Assembly: GCF_020687205.1 (NCBI RefSeq)
Contig: NZ_JAJEQE010000004.1
Span: forward strand, 1 to 64,000
Direction of reading: 5' to 3'
Source of the DNA: Hominisplanchenecus faecis
GTDB lineage: Bacteria > Bacillota > Clostridia > Lachnospirales > Lachnospiraceae
DNA: 64,000 nucleotides
The notes under the pieces were generated by a model, which searched no databases, was not told where the DNA came from, and was given only the letters and a program-made list of their open reading frames with translations. Below are positions 42,419 to 50,668 of this stretch, piece by piece. A program made the position numbers and the translations under genes. The number at the start of each line of letters is the position of its first letter. Positions within the stretch are counted from its first letter, which is position 1.

Positions 42419-43298
42419 AGAAGTACTCCTTTCCAAAAGCAATATCCGCCTGCATCTGATTTTTCAAGTGTTCGACAGAGTCAAATTTCATCTCCGGCCG
42501 TTTAAACTTCCAAAGTTCTACATCAATATTTTCTCCATAGAGATCTCCGTCAAAATCAAACAGGTACGTTTCTACTCCACGGAACGTCTCACCGATGGTC
42601 GGTTTGTAGCCGATGTTTGTCACACCGTAATATGCCTGTTCACCGATGCGTGTCCTGGAAAGATAGACACCGTTTGGCGGAAGCAGTTTTTTGGTGCTCG
42701 GTACCAGATTGGTAGTCGGCATGCCAAGTGTCCGGCCGATCCGCCTGCCGTGAAGCACTTCACCGGAAATAAAATAGCGATAGCCCAAAAGATCATTGAC
42801 CAGTTCCATATTGCCTGCTTCCAGGGCTTCTTTGACATAGGTACTGCTGATATCTCTGCCTTTATACTGCTCTTTCTCTACGACTTCGACCTGAAAACCA
42901 TATTTTTTCTGGAGCCAGAGAAGAAGAGTGGCATCTCCGCCTCGTTTATAACCAAAATGAAAATCTTTTCCGACAACAATCGATTTGGCATGCAGCCGGT
43001 TCACGAGGATTTCTCTTACAAAATCCTCTGCCTCCATACCGGATACCGACGGAATGAACGGACAGTCGATCAGATAAGAAAGTCCCGTTTTTTCCAACAT
43101 GAACCGTTTTTCTTCGTCCGTCAAAACAAATCCGCTTTTTCTGCCGTTGATGGTAAACATTACGCTTTTCAGGTTCTTTTTTTCCAGAATGCGGGACAGA
43201 AGCTTCTGATGCCCTCTGTGCACGCCATCAAATTTTCCAAGTGTAACGGCTGTCTCCTCCTGGATATACAGTCCGTCAATTCCCTTCATGTATTCCAT
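42408..43298 (-). CDS. ribF: Bifunctional riboflavin kinase / FAD synthetase
   Basis: The 296-residue enzyme turns riboflavin into FMN and FAD. The N-terminal adenylyltransferase domain has TLGKFDGVHRGHQKLL near 20-35. The C-terminal kinase domain has GRRIGRTLGMPTTNL near 186-200 with the ATP-binding PTTN. AGGA lies eight bases before the ATG at 43298; a GTG two codons upstream is too close. It follows truB, the usual order. Confidence 0.95.
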   Translation of the reverse strand: MEYMKGIDGLYIQEETAVTLGKFDGVHRGHQKLLSRILEKKNLKSVMFTINGRKSGFVLTDEEKRFMLEKTGLSYLIDCPFIPSVSGMEAEDFVREILVNRLHAKSIVVGKDFHFGYKRGGDATLLLWLQKKYGFQVEVVEKEQYKGRDISSTYVKEALEAGNMELVNDLLGYRYFISGEVLHGRRIGRTLGMPTTNLVPSTKKLLPPNGVYLSRTRIGEQAYYGVTNIGYKPTIGETFRGVETYLFDFDGDLYGENIDVELWKFKRPEMKFDSVEHLKNQMQADIAFGKEYFFEK

Positions 43299-43313
43299 AA
43301 TCACATTCCTATT

Positions 43314-44246
43314 TTATAAAAACATTTTTACCGGAAAAAACATGCCTTTTTCTTCCCGGTATTCATAGATCGCACAGAACTGTCCAGCGGTATCGTATAC
43401 GCGGATCCTGTCCTTTTCCAGCTCACCCACGTTCTGCCCTTCCGGCAAAAGGTTCTGTATCTCACGAACACGAAACGGATTGCCGTTTCTGAGGATCTTT
43501 TCCTGCTCTTCCAGGATCGATACGCACGGATACTGCATAAAAACAGCATCGACCGGCATCAGAATCTGTTTGATTTTTCCTGATTCCTGCAATTTTTCAA
43601 TTTCAGGAAGTTTCAGGCTGTCTTTTAATGTAAAACTGCTGACACGGGTACGGAGAAGTGATTCCATGCATCCGCCGCAGCCAAGCTTTTCTCCGATGTC
43701 ATGGCAAAGCGTGCGGATATATGTTCCCTTGGAACAGGTAACGGTCATGGTGACAAAAGGCAGGGCAATCTGATCGATCGTAATTTTCAGAATCTTGATC
43801 TTTCTCGCTTTTCTCTCTACGGTTTTTCCTTCTCTTGCCAGATCGCAGAGCTTTTTTCCATTCACTTTCAGTGCGGAGTACATCGGCGGAACCTGTGCAT
43901 ATTCTCCGACAAAACCAAGGATCGCCTCACGTACCTCTGTTTCCGATACGGCTGCATCCTTCTGTTCCAGGATTTCGCCGGTCATATCCTGCGTATCCGT
44001 GACGACGCCAAGGTGCAGAACAGCCTGATAGGTTTTATCTTTATCTGTTAAAAGCTCACACACTTTCGTTGCTTTTCCAAGACACACCGGCAGCACACCT
44101 TCTGCTGCCGGGTCCAGGGTTCCGGTGTGTCCGATCTTTTTCTGTTTTAAAATCCCGCGGAGTTTTGCAACGACATCGTGTGAGGTATAGCCCTGTTCTT
44201 TGTATACATTCAGAATTCCGTTAAAAGTGTTCTTCTGTGGTGTCAC
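43314..44246 (-). CDS. truB: tRNA pseudouridine-55 synthase
   Basis: The 310-residue enzyme modifies U55 of tRNA. The catalytic Asp lies in KKIGHTGTLDPAAEGVLPV (about 37-55). KGTYIRTLCHDIGEKLGCGG follows near 170-190. A GTG start with GGAGGAAG upstream overlaps the nrnA stop (GTGA), indicating translational coupling. Confidence 0.96.
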   Translation of the reverse strand: MTPQKNTFNGILNVYKEQGYTSHDVVAKLRGILKQKKIGHTGTLDPAAEGVLPVCLGKATKVCELLTDKDKTYQAVLHLGVVTDTQDMTGEILEQKDAAVSETEVREAILGFVGEYAQVPPMYSALKVNGKKLCDLAREGKTVERKARKIKILKITIDQIALPFVTMTVTCSKGTYIRTLCHDIGEKLGCGGCMESLLRTRVSSFTLKDSLKLPEIEKLQESGKIKQILMPVDAVFMQYPCVSILEEQEKILRNGNPFRVREIQNLLPEGQNVGELEKDRIRVYDTAGQFCAIYEYREEKGMFFPVKMFL

Positions 44247-45208
44247 TGTACTTCCTCCGGCATCTGTTTTGCAATCTCTCTGGTCAGGTTGTTTACCACA
44301 TCATGCATGGAACCCTGCATGGTACATCCGGCTGCACGCACATGACCGCCGCCGCCGAAAAACTGTGCCACTTTCTGCACATCGATATAGGACTTTGAAC
44401 GCATGCTGACTTTGTATTCCTGCGTGTTGGCCTCATACAGGAAAATAGCAACCTCTACGCCCTCCGTATTGCGAAGCAGTGCAGAAATACCGTCAAGATC
44501 CGTCGGGGTCACGCCGTAGAAATCAATGTCACGCTGACGCAGTCCGCTGATGATACATCTGCCGTCCATCAGCCGCATGCTCTCAAGCAGGGCACGCCCT
44601 GTGATCTGGTGCTGAAGGTATGTTTTTTCGAAATACGTTTTATCGAGAATGTCGGTGAATGCAATGCCTTTGTCCATCAGTTTTCCGGCAATCTGCATCG
44701 TTTTGGAAGAGGTGCAGGTATACTGGAAGACACCGGTATCGTGGGCGATTCCCATATAAAGAGCCTCTGCGATATTTTTGCCGATCTTATCTTCATCCAG
44801 AATATCATAGATCAGTTCACAGGTAGAACTTGCCTTTGCTTCGATATAATTGGTCTGTGCATAGCCTGGGTTGCTGATATGGTGGTCAATGCAGACCGTG
44901 CGTTTTGCAGTGTCAAAATATTTTGCAGACGCTCCGAGACGCTGCTTGTCCCCGGCATCCAGTGCAATGAACAAATCGTATACTTTCTCTTCCTCACAGG
45001 AATATATGATCCGGTCGCTTCCTTCCAGAAATTTAAAAGAATCACGGATCTCTTCCAGATAGACCGTTGGCTGAACATCCGGAAATTCCTGCTGTATGTA
45101 GAGATAAAGTCCGATACAGGAGCCGACACAGTCGCCGTCCGGCCGAATATGGCCGGAGATCGCAACGGTCTTTGTATCCTGTAAAATTTCAGAAAGTTTA
45201 ATCTTCAT
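44243..45208 (-). CDS. nrnA: DHH-family oligoribonuclease / pAp phosphatase NrnA
   Basis: The 321-residue protein has the DHH motifs ISGHIRPDGDCVGSCIG (about 18-34), ALDAGD, and CIDHHIS. The DHHA1 motif FGGGGHVRAAG is near residue 298. NrnA degrades nano-RNAs and removes the 3' phosphate of pAp. The ATG at 45208 is preferred since GAGAGG sits directly against the alternative ATG at 45214. It overlaps the end of rbfA. Confidence 0.93.
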   Translation of the reverse strand: MKIKLSEILQDTKTVAISGHIRPDGDCVGSCIGLYLYIQQEFPDVQPTVYLEEIRDSFKFLEGSDRIIYSCEEEKVYDLFIALDAGDKQRLGASAKYFDTAKRTVCIDHHISNPGYAQTNYIEAKASSTCELIYDILDEDKIGKNIAEALYMGIAHDTGVFQYTCTSSKTMQIAGKLMDKGIAFTDILDKTYFEKTYLQHQITGRALLESMRLMDGRCIISGLRQRDIDFYGVTPTDLDGISALLRNTEGVEVAIFLYEANTQEYKVSMRSKSYIDVQKVAQFFGGGGHVRAAGCTMQGSMHDVVNNLTREIAKQMPEEVQ

Positions 45209-45581
45209 GCTCATCCTCTCTCTTTTCAGAATGACTATTTACATCATCGATCAGTTTTGACATGCTGACACCATATTCAATGGACTGATCCAGCACAAAA
45301 CGGATTTCCGGCGTATTACGGAGATTGATCGTATGTGCCAGTTTTCGTCTGATAAATCCTTCTGCACTTTTCAGACCTGCAATGGTATCCTGCTGGGCCT
45401 GTTCATTGCCCAGCACGCTGATCCATGCTTTGCAGGTCTTCAGATCCGGTGCAACTTCCACCGCAACGACTGATGTCATCGGATGGATTCTCGGATCTTT
45501 GATCTCCCCGCGGATGATATTTGCCAGTTCACGCTGTACTTCACCATTGATGCGGGTGTTTTTAATACTATGCTTTCTCAT
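45198..45581 (-). CDS. rbfA: Ribosome-binding factor A
   Basis: The 127-residue protein has the RbfA pattern: NTRINGEVQRELANIIRGEIKDPRIH (INGEVQRELANII at 11-23) and a KH-like fold with LRNTPEIRFVLDQSIEYG. It helps mature the 30S subunit. It follows infB by 19 bases. Confidence 0.96.
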   Translation of the reverse strand: MRKHSIKNTRINGEVQRELANIIRGEIKDPRIHPMTSVVAVEVAPDLKTCKAWISVLGNEQAQQDTIAGLKSAEGFIRRKLAHTINLRNTPEIRFVLDQSIEYGVSMSKLIDDVNSHSEKREDEHED

Positions 45582-45600
45582 ATTGGCAAAACCTGCTTTC

Positions 45601-48228
45601 CTATCTTGGTACTTCTACCATAATATATGCTTCTACCTGATCCAGTTCGTGGACATCATTGAATTTCTCAAATACAAGACCACATTCGTATCCGGCTCTT
45701 ACTTCTTTTACATCATCTTTGAATCGTTTCAGGGATGCCAGCGGTCCTTCAAAGATCTGTGTTCCTTCACGGGTAATACGGACAGAGCAGCCTCTCTGGA
45801 ACGTACCGTCCAGCACATAAGAACCGGCGATGGTTCCGACACCGGAAGCTTTGAACAGCTGACGTACTTCTGCGTGTCCGATGACTTTTTCTTCGAAGAT
45901 CGGATCCAGCATGCCCTTCATAGCTGCTTCTACATCTGCAATCGCATCGTAGATGACACGGTACAGTCTTACGTCCACACCTTCACGCTCTGCAGTTGCC
46001 TTTGCAGTTGCATCCGGACGAACGTTAAATCCGATGATGATCGCATTGGATGCACTTGCCAGGCTGACATCGGATTCGTTGATCGCACCGACACCGCCGT
46101 GGATGATCTTGACAACGACTTCATCGTTGGAAAGTTTCAGAAGACTCTGTTTTACGGCTTCTACAGAACCCTGTACATCTGCCTTTACAATGATGTTCAG
46201 TTCTTTGAGGTCACCTGCCTGGATCTGTGAGAACAGGTCATCCAGAGACATTCTTGCCTTTGTCTCTTCGAGCAGTCGTTCTCTTCCTTCACTTACGAAG
46301 GTTTCTGCAAAGTTTCTTGCTTCTTTGTCATTTTCGCATGCAACAAAGATCTCACCTGCGTTTGGTACATCGGAAAGACCAAGGATCTCTACCGGAGTAG
46401 AAGGACCTGCCTCTTTTACTCTTCTTCCCTTGTCATCCATCATCGCACGGACTTTGCCATAGCTGGAACCGCATGCTACCGGATCACCGACATGCAGCGT
46501 ACCCTTCTGAACCAGAACCGTTGCTACCGGACCTTTTCCTTTATCCAGCTCAGCCTCGATGATCAGACCTCTTGCTGCACGGTTCGGGTTTGCTTTCAGT
46601 TCAGAAACTTCAGCAGTCAGAAGGATCATCTCAAGCAGTGTGTCGATACCTTCGTGTGTATGGGCAGATACCGGAACAAAGATCGTACTTCCGCCCCAGT
46701 CTTCCGGAATCAGTTCATACTCGGAAAGTTCCTGTTTTACACGGTCGATGTTGGCACTTGGCTTATCGATTTTGTTGATCGCAACGATGATCTCTGTGCC
46801 GGCTGCTTTTGCATGGTTGATCGCTTCTACAGTCTGCGGCATTACACCGTCATCTGCTGCAACAACCAGGATCGCAATATCGGTTGCATTTGCACCACGC
46901 ATACGCATGGCAGTAAATGCTTCATGTCCCGGTGTATCCAGAAATGTGATCTTCTGTCCGTTGATATCTACGACATAAGCACCGATGTGCTGAGTAATAC
47001 CGCCAGCTTCTTTTGCGATCACATGCGTGTTACGGATCGCATCCAGAAGAGAAGTCTTACCGTGGTCAACGTGACCCATAACACAGACTACAGGCGGTCT
47101 TGAAACCATGGTGCTCTCATCTTCCTCTTCTTCATGAAGAAGCTCTTCGATCACATCTACTTTTTCTTCTTTTTCTGCGATGCAGTTGAACTCCAGTGCA
47201 ATCTCTTCTGCTTTTTCAAAATCGATCTCCTGGTTTACCGTTACCATAACACCTTCCAGGAAGAGCTTTTTGATGATCGCAGATGCCTGGATCTTCATAG
47301 CGTCAGCCAGCTCTTTGATCGTCATGGTTTCCGGAAGTGTGATGGTTTTGATTTCATCTTCCTTCTTCTCCTGTACCGGCGGTGTCGGCTGTTTTACCTG
47401 CTGCTTGTTATTCTTTCCGCCGCGGCCGTTATTATTCTTGGAATTATTTTTTCCTCCCTGACCCAAACGGTTGCTCTTGCTCTCAAATTTATCAACTTTA
47501 TCCTGACGGTCATTTCTTCCGCGGTCATTGCGGTTTCTGGATTCTTTGGTGATCGGTTTTTCCATCACTGCGGAACCGCCGCCCATACGGCTTCCCTGAT
47601 TTCTTCCGCCGGATGGTCTCTGACCGTCATTTCTGCGTCCCTGGCCCTGATTTCTGGAGTCATTATTGCCGTCACGGAAACGTCCGCCTCCATTCTGACC
47701 GTCTCTTCTTGGTCCTCCCTGCTGGCTGCCCCGGTTCTGGCCGTCATTTCTGCGTCCCTGGCCCTGATTTCTGGAGTCATTATTGCCGTCACGGAAACGT
47801 CCGCCTCCATTCTGGCCGTCTCTTCTTGGTCCTCCCTGCTGACCTGTACGGTTCTGACCGTCACGATTCTGTGTCTGACCATCCTGTCGATTATTCTGGC
47901 CGTCGTTTCTGCGTCCCTGCTGTCCTTCTGTTCGATTTTGTGATCCTCTTGTGCCGCGTCCGATACCTGTACGGCTGTTCTGCGGATGAAATACCTGTGT
48001 AATATTTTTCTTTTTAGCAGGTGCTTTCTTTTCTTCTGCTGCTTCTGCCTTTCCTTCCGGCTTCGTCTCTTTCTTTCCGAATTTATCTTCTACCATAGCC
48101 ACCTGTTCCTCTTCTAATGAATTCATAGGGCTTTTTACCTGAATGCCCTTTTCTGTCAAATAGTTCAAAATTTCTTTATTTTCTTTGCCAAGTTTTTTGG
48201 CCAGTTCATGTATCCTGATTCTCGCCAT
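45601..48228 (-). CDS. infB: Translation initiation factor IF-2
   Basis: The 875-residue GTPase brings initiator tRNA to the ribosome. The N-terminal IF2_N motif is [20 protein letters not shown] long low-complexity region rich in Gly, Arg, Asn, Asp and Gln (about 95-250) contains a duplicated 39-residue unit. A second IF2_N domain ([20 protein letters not shown]) and the G domain ([22 protein letters not shown] and NKIDKP) follow, then C-terminal domains. The ATG at 48228 has GGAGGT eight bases before it and overlaps ylxQ by 23 bases; the frame reaching 48336 is not the natural start. Confidence 0.97.
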   Translation of the reverse strand: MARIRIHELAKKLGKENKEILNYLTEKGIQVKSPMNSLEEEQVAMVEDKFGKKETKPEGKAEAAEEKKAPAKKKNITQVFHPQNSRTGIGRGTRGSQNRTEGQQGRRNDGQNNRQDGQTQNRDGQNRTGQQGGPRRDGQNGGGRFRDGNNDSRNQGQGRRNDGQNRGSQQGGPRRDGQNGGGRFRDGNNDSRNQGQGRRNDGQRPSGGRNQGSRMGGGSAVMEKPITKESRNRNDRGRNDRQDKVDKFESKSNRLGQGGKNNSKNNNGRGGKNNKQQVKQPTPPVQEKKEDEIKTITLPETMTIKELADAMKIQASAIIKKLFLEGVMVTVNQEIDFEKAEEIALEFNCIAEKEEKVDVIEELLHEEEEDESTMVSRPPVVCVMGHVDHGKTSLLDAIRNTHVIAKEAGGITQHIGAYVVDINGQKITFLDTPGHEAFTAMRMRGANATDIAILVVAADDGVMPQTVEAINHAKAAGTEIIVAINKIDKPSANIDRVKQELSEYELIPEDWGGSTIFVPVSAHTHEGIDTLLEMILLTAEVSELKANPNRAARGLIIEAELDKGKGPVATVLVQKGTLHVGDPVACGSSYGKVRAMMDDKGRRVKEAGPSTPVEILGLSDVPNAGEIFVACENDKEARNFAETFVSEGRERLLEETKARMSLDDLFSQIQAGDLKELNIIVKADVQGSVEAVKQSLLKLSNDEVVVKIIHGGVGAINESDVSLASASNAIIIGFNVRPDATAKATAEREGVDVRLYRVIYDAIADVEAAMKGMLDPIFEEKVIGHAEVRQLFKASGVGTIAGSYVLDGTFQRGCSVRITREGTQIFEGPLASLKRFKDDVKEVRAGYECGLVFEKFNDVHELDQVEAYIMVEVPR
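47624..47840 (-). repeat. infB: Direct repeat within infB (117-bp period)
   Basis: About 100 bases starting at 47624 recur almost unchanged from 47741. The unit encodes [20 protein letters not shown] and the following [13 protein letters not shown] segment. It lies in the variable linker before the conserved core. Confidence 0.85.
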
Positions 48229-48562
48229 CACATCTACCTCCATCATTTTCCACCGGTAAATATTTCCGGACGGCATTTGCAAGTCCTGTATCTGTGATCG
48301 CAAGTGATGCCCGAAATTCTTTACCCATAGCTGCACCTAATTCAGCTTTTGTACCATAAAGATAGAACGGCACCTTATAATATTCGCACATATTCCGGAA
48401 CTTCTTCTTTGTATTGTCCGAAGATTCCGTGGATACGATAACCAGTGCTGCACAACCCGTTTTGACCGCTTTTTCCGTAGAAAATTCTCCGCTGGCCGTT
48501 TTTCCGGCTTTCTGTGCAAGACCGATCATAGAGAGCACTCTATTCTGACTCAATCTTTTCAA
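48206..48562 (-). CDS. ylxQ: YlxQ-like L7Ae-family RNA-binding protein
   Basis: The protein of up to 118 residues matches the L7Ae/L30e/Gadd45 family ([20 protein letters not shown], then [11 protein letters not shown]). Such proteins bind kink-turn RNA. The start is uncertain: the frame opens at TTG 48562, and a second TTG at 48553 is about 10 bases after AAGGAG, so the protein may be 115 residues. Overlaps rnpM upstream and infB downstream by about 13-23 bases each. Confidence 0.88.
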   Translation of the reverse strand: MKRLSQNRVLSMIGLAQKAGKTASGEFSTEKAVKTGCAALVIVSTESSDNTKKKFRNMCEYYKVPFYLYGTKAELGAAMGKEFRASLAITDTGLANAVRKYLPVENDGGRCDGENQDT

Positions 48563-48818
48563 TCTCCTTCTTCAGGCTGTCATATATCTCCGGCAAGATG
48601 CCGGTTTTCAGTGAACGCTCGATCCCGTGATTTCTGATCGCTTTTTCAAGGCATTCCCCGGATCTGCAAATATATGCACCTCTGCCGTTTTTCTTTCCTG
48701 TCGCATCCAGGATGATCCCTTCGCTTTCTGTTTTCAGGATGCGGATCATCTCCCGTTTGCTTTTCATTTCCTGACATCCCACGCATTTCCGCATGGGGAT
48801 TTTTTTAACCTGACTCAT
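48540..48818 (-). CDS. rnpM: YlxR/RnpM family protein
   Basis: The 92-residue protein has the RKCVGCQEMKSKREMIRIL motif and GRGAYICRSGECLEKAI, the YlxR signature with conserved Cys. In Bacillus subtilis the homologue binds the RNase P RNA and modulates its activity. Three bases separate it from nusA. Confidence 0.93.
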   Translation of the reverse strand: MSQVKKIPMRKCVGCQEMKSKREMIRILKTESEGIILDATGKKNGRGAYICRSGECLEKAIRNHGIERSLKTGILPEIYDSLKKEIEKIESE

Positions 48819-48821
48819 GTT

Positions 48822-50015
48822 TTACTCCTGATCGCCTTCTTCATTCAGCATATCTTCCGTTTCTTTGTCAGAAGTTTCTTCGTATGCTTCTTCATAATCA
48901 AAAGTATCCTCATCTGCTGCTTCTGTATCAGCGTCTTCTTCGTAATCGCCCTGCATCAGATATTCATCCAGCTCGCCGGATTCTCTTACCTGTGTCTCAC
49001 TCTTGATATCGATCTTGAATCCGGTCAGTTTTGCTGCCAGTCTTGCATTCTGTCCTTCTTTTCCGATTGCCAGAGACAGCTGATAATCCGGAACGATCAC
49101 TTTTGCGGTCTTCTCATCGTCATCTGCGATAACAGAGATTACTTTTGCCGGACTTAATGCATTCTCGATCAGGATTGCCGGGTTTTCATCCCAGTTGATG
49201 ATATCGATCTTTTCTCCTCGCAGTTCTTCTACGATCGTATTGACACGCACACCGTTCATGCCGACACATGCTCCGACCGGATCTACATCCGGATTGTTGG
49301 ACCAGACTGCCATCTTTGTTCTGCTTCCGGCTTCTCTTGCAATACTCTTGATCTCTACAGTACCATCTTTTACTTCGGTTACTTCGGACTCAAACAGACG
49401 TTTTACCAACTCCGGATGGGTACGTGATACAACAACTTTCGGTCCCTTCGGTGTGTCTTTTACTTCCAGAACGTAAAGCTTGATACGCTCGGTCGGGCGG
49501 AATACTTCACCTTTTACCATTTCATTTTCCATCAGGACAGTATCTACTTTACCAAGGTTTACGCTGACATTTCTGCCGACATAACGCTGAACAATACCGG
49601 TAATGATATCCTTTTCTTTCTGATAATATTCCTCAAAAAGTACTTTTCTTTCCTCTTCACGGATTTTCTGAAGGATCACGTTCTTGGCATTCATAGTAGC
49701 GATACGTCCGAATTCTTTGGATTTGATCTCTACGTTTACGATATCACCAAGCTCATATTTGGAGTTCAGCTGTTTTGCGTTTTCCAGGCTGATCTCCATG
49801 ATCGGATCTTCTACTTTCTCTACAACCGTCTTTTCTGCGTGCACGTTGAACTCACAGGTTACCGGATCAATAAATACCTTTACATTGTCTGCTTTTCCAA
49901 AGTGGTTTTTACATGCCTGAAGCAGGGACTGTTCGATTGCTTCCAGAAGGGTATCCTTGCTGATGTTTTTTTCTTTCTCCAGTACATTTAATGCTTCCAA
50001 CAACTCGCTATTCAT
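48822..50015 (-). CDS. nusA: Transcription termination/antitermination factor NusA
   Basis: The 397-residue protein has the N-terminal RNA-polymerase-binding domain and an S1 domain (about 135-200, GIVQRYVGRNVSVNLGKVD). Two KH domains follow (DPVGACVGMNGVRVNTIVEEL; SLAIGKEGQNARLAAKLTG). An acidic tail (about 345-397) replaces the E. coli AR repeats, normal for Firmicutes. Confidence 0.97.
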   Translation of the reverse strand: MNSELLEALNVLEKEKNISKDTLLEAIEQSLLQACKNHFGKADNVKVFIDPVTCEFNVHAEKTVVEKVEDPIMEISLENAKQLNSKYELGDIVNVEIKSKEFGRIATMNAKNVILQKIREEERKVLFEEYYQKEKDIITGIVQRYVGRNVSVNLGKVDTVLMENEMVKGEVFRPTERIKLYVLEVKDTPKGPKVVVSRTHPELVKRLFESEVTEVKDGTVEIKSIAREAGSRTKMAVWSNNPDVDPVGACVGMNGVRVNTIVEELRGEKIDIINWDENPAILIENALSPAKVISVIADDDEKTAKVIVPDYQLSLAIGKEGQNARLAAKLTGFKIDIKSETQVRESGELDEYLMQGDYEEDADTEAADEDTFDYEEAYEETSDKETEDMLNEEGDQE

Positions 50016-50038
50016 TTTCTTTTATCCTCCTATTATGT

Positions 50039-50503
50039 TTAAAAATCAAACGCCAGTCTTACCAGTGCTGTCTCGGAACGCTGGAACGTCATTTCGTTGT
50101 CTTCTATCACTATGGTGAAGCTGTCTTTGTTGAATTCTTTTAAGATACCTGTGAATTCTTTCTGTTTGTCGATGGCACGGAAAGTGCGGACTTCGATCTC
50201 TTTTCCGATGCTTCTTTGGAAATCTTTGTCCTTTTTCAGCGGACGTCCAAGTCCCGGGGAACTCACTTCCAGAATGTAGGAATCTTCGATGTAGTCTTCT
50301 TCATCCAGTTTGTCACTCAACGCTCTGCTGATTACTTCGCAGTCATCTACTGCAATCCCGCCCGGTTTGTCAATATAGGCACGCAGATACCAGTTACCGG
50401 CCTCTTTTACGTATTCTACATCGACAAGCTCGAACCCGTGTGCATCCACAAGCGGCTGCAGCAGTTCTTCTGTCTTTGCTTCATAAGTCTCTCTTCTTGT
50501 CAT
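50039..50503 (-). CDS. rimP: Ribosome maturation factor RimP
   Basis: The 154-residue protein has the RimP core: GFELVDVEYVKEAGNWYLR and SPGLGRPLKKDKDF. It assists 30S maturation and opens the operon. The ATG at 50503 has a GGGTG site six bases before it; a GTG three codons upstream overlaps that site. Confidence 0.95.
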   Translation of the reverse strand: MTRRETYEAKTEELLQPLVDAHGFELVDVEYVKEAGNWYLRAYIDKPGGIAVDDCEVISRALSDKLDEEDYIEDSYILEVSSPGLGRPLKKDKDFQRSIGKEIEVRTFRAIDKQKEFTGILKEFNKDSFTIVIEDNEMTFQRSETALVRLAFDF

Positions 50504-50532
50504 TCGCTTCACCCTTTCTTATACAACAAGAA

Positions 50533-50555
50533 TGAGTGGGCGAACTGCCCACTCA
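50533..50555 (-). terminator. Perfect hairpin in the rimP leader, possible attenuator
   Basis: TGAGTGGGC at 50533-50541 and GCCCACTCA at 50547-50555 form a 9-bp perfect stem with a 5-base loop. On the minus strand it is followed by a T-rich stretch (TTCTTGTTGT) and then the rimP ribosome site. It lies downstream of the promoter at 50585-50613, so it is in the leader of the rimP-nusA operon. Confidence 0.65.
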
Positions 50556-50584
50556 CACTCTGGTAATCTTCTATCATCGCTCCA

Positions 50585-50613
50585 ATTATAACACTACTGC
50601 TGTTAAAATGCAA
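50585..50613 (-). promoter_or_regulatory. Promoter of the rimP-nusA-infB operon
   Basis: Minus-strand TTGCAT (50608-50613) and TATAAT (50585-50590) are 17 bases apart. Expected start near 50578. Confidence 0.85.
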
Positions 50614-50668
50614 GACTTTGTTGAAAATTTCTTATTATTTAATTTTTGCACTTTTTGTCTGTTTTTTA

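Noticed and set aside
47624-47840. CRISPR-like repeats
   Set aside because: The repeats are in frame, 117 bases long in period, only two, and encode the IF-2 linker.
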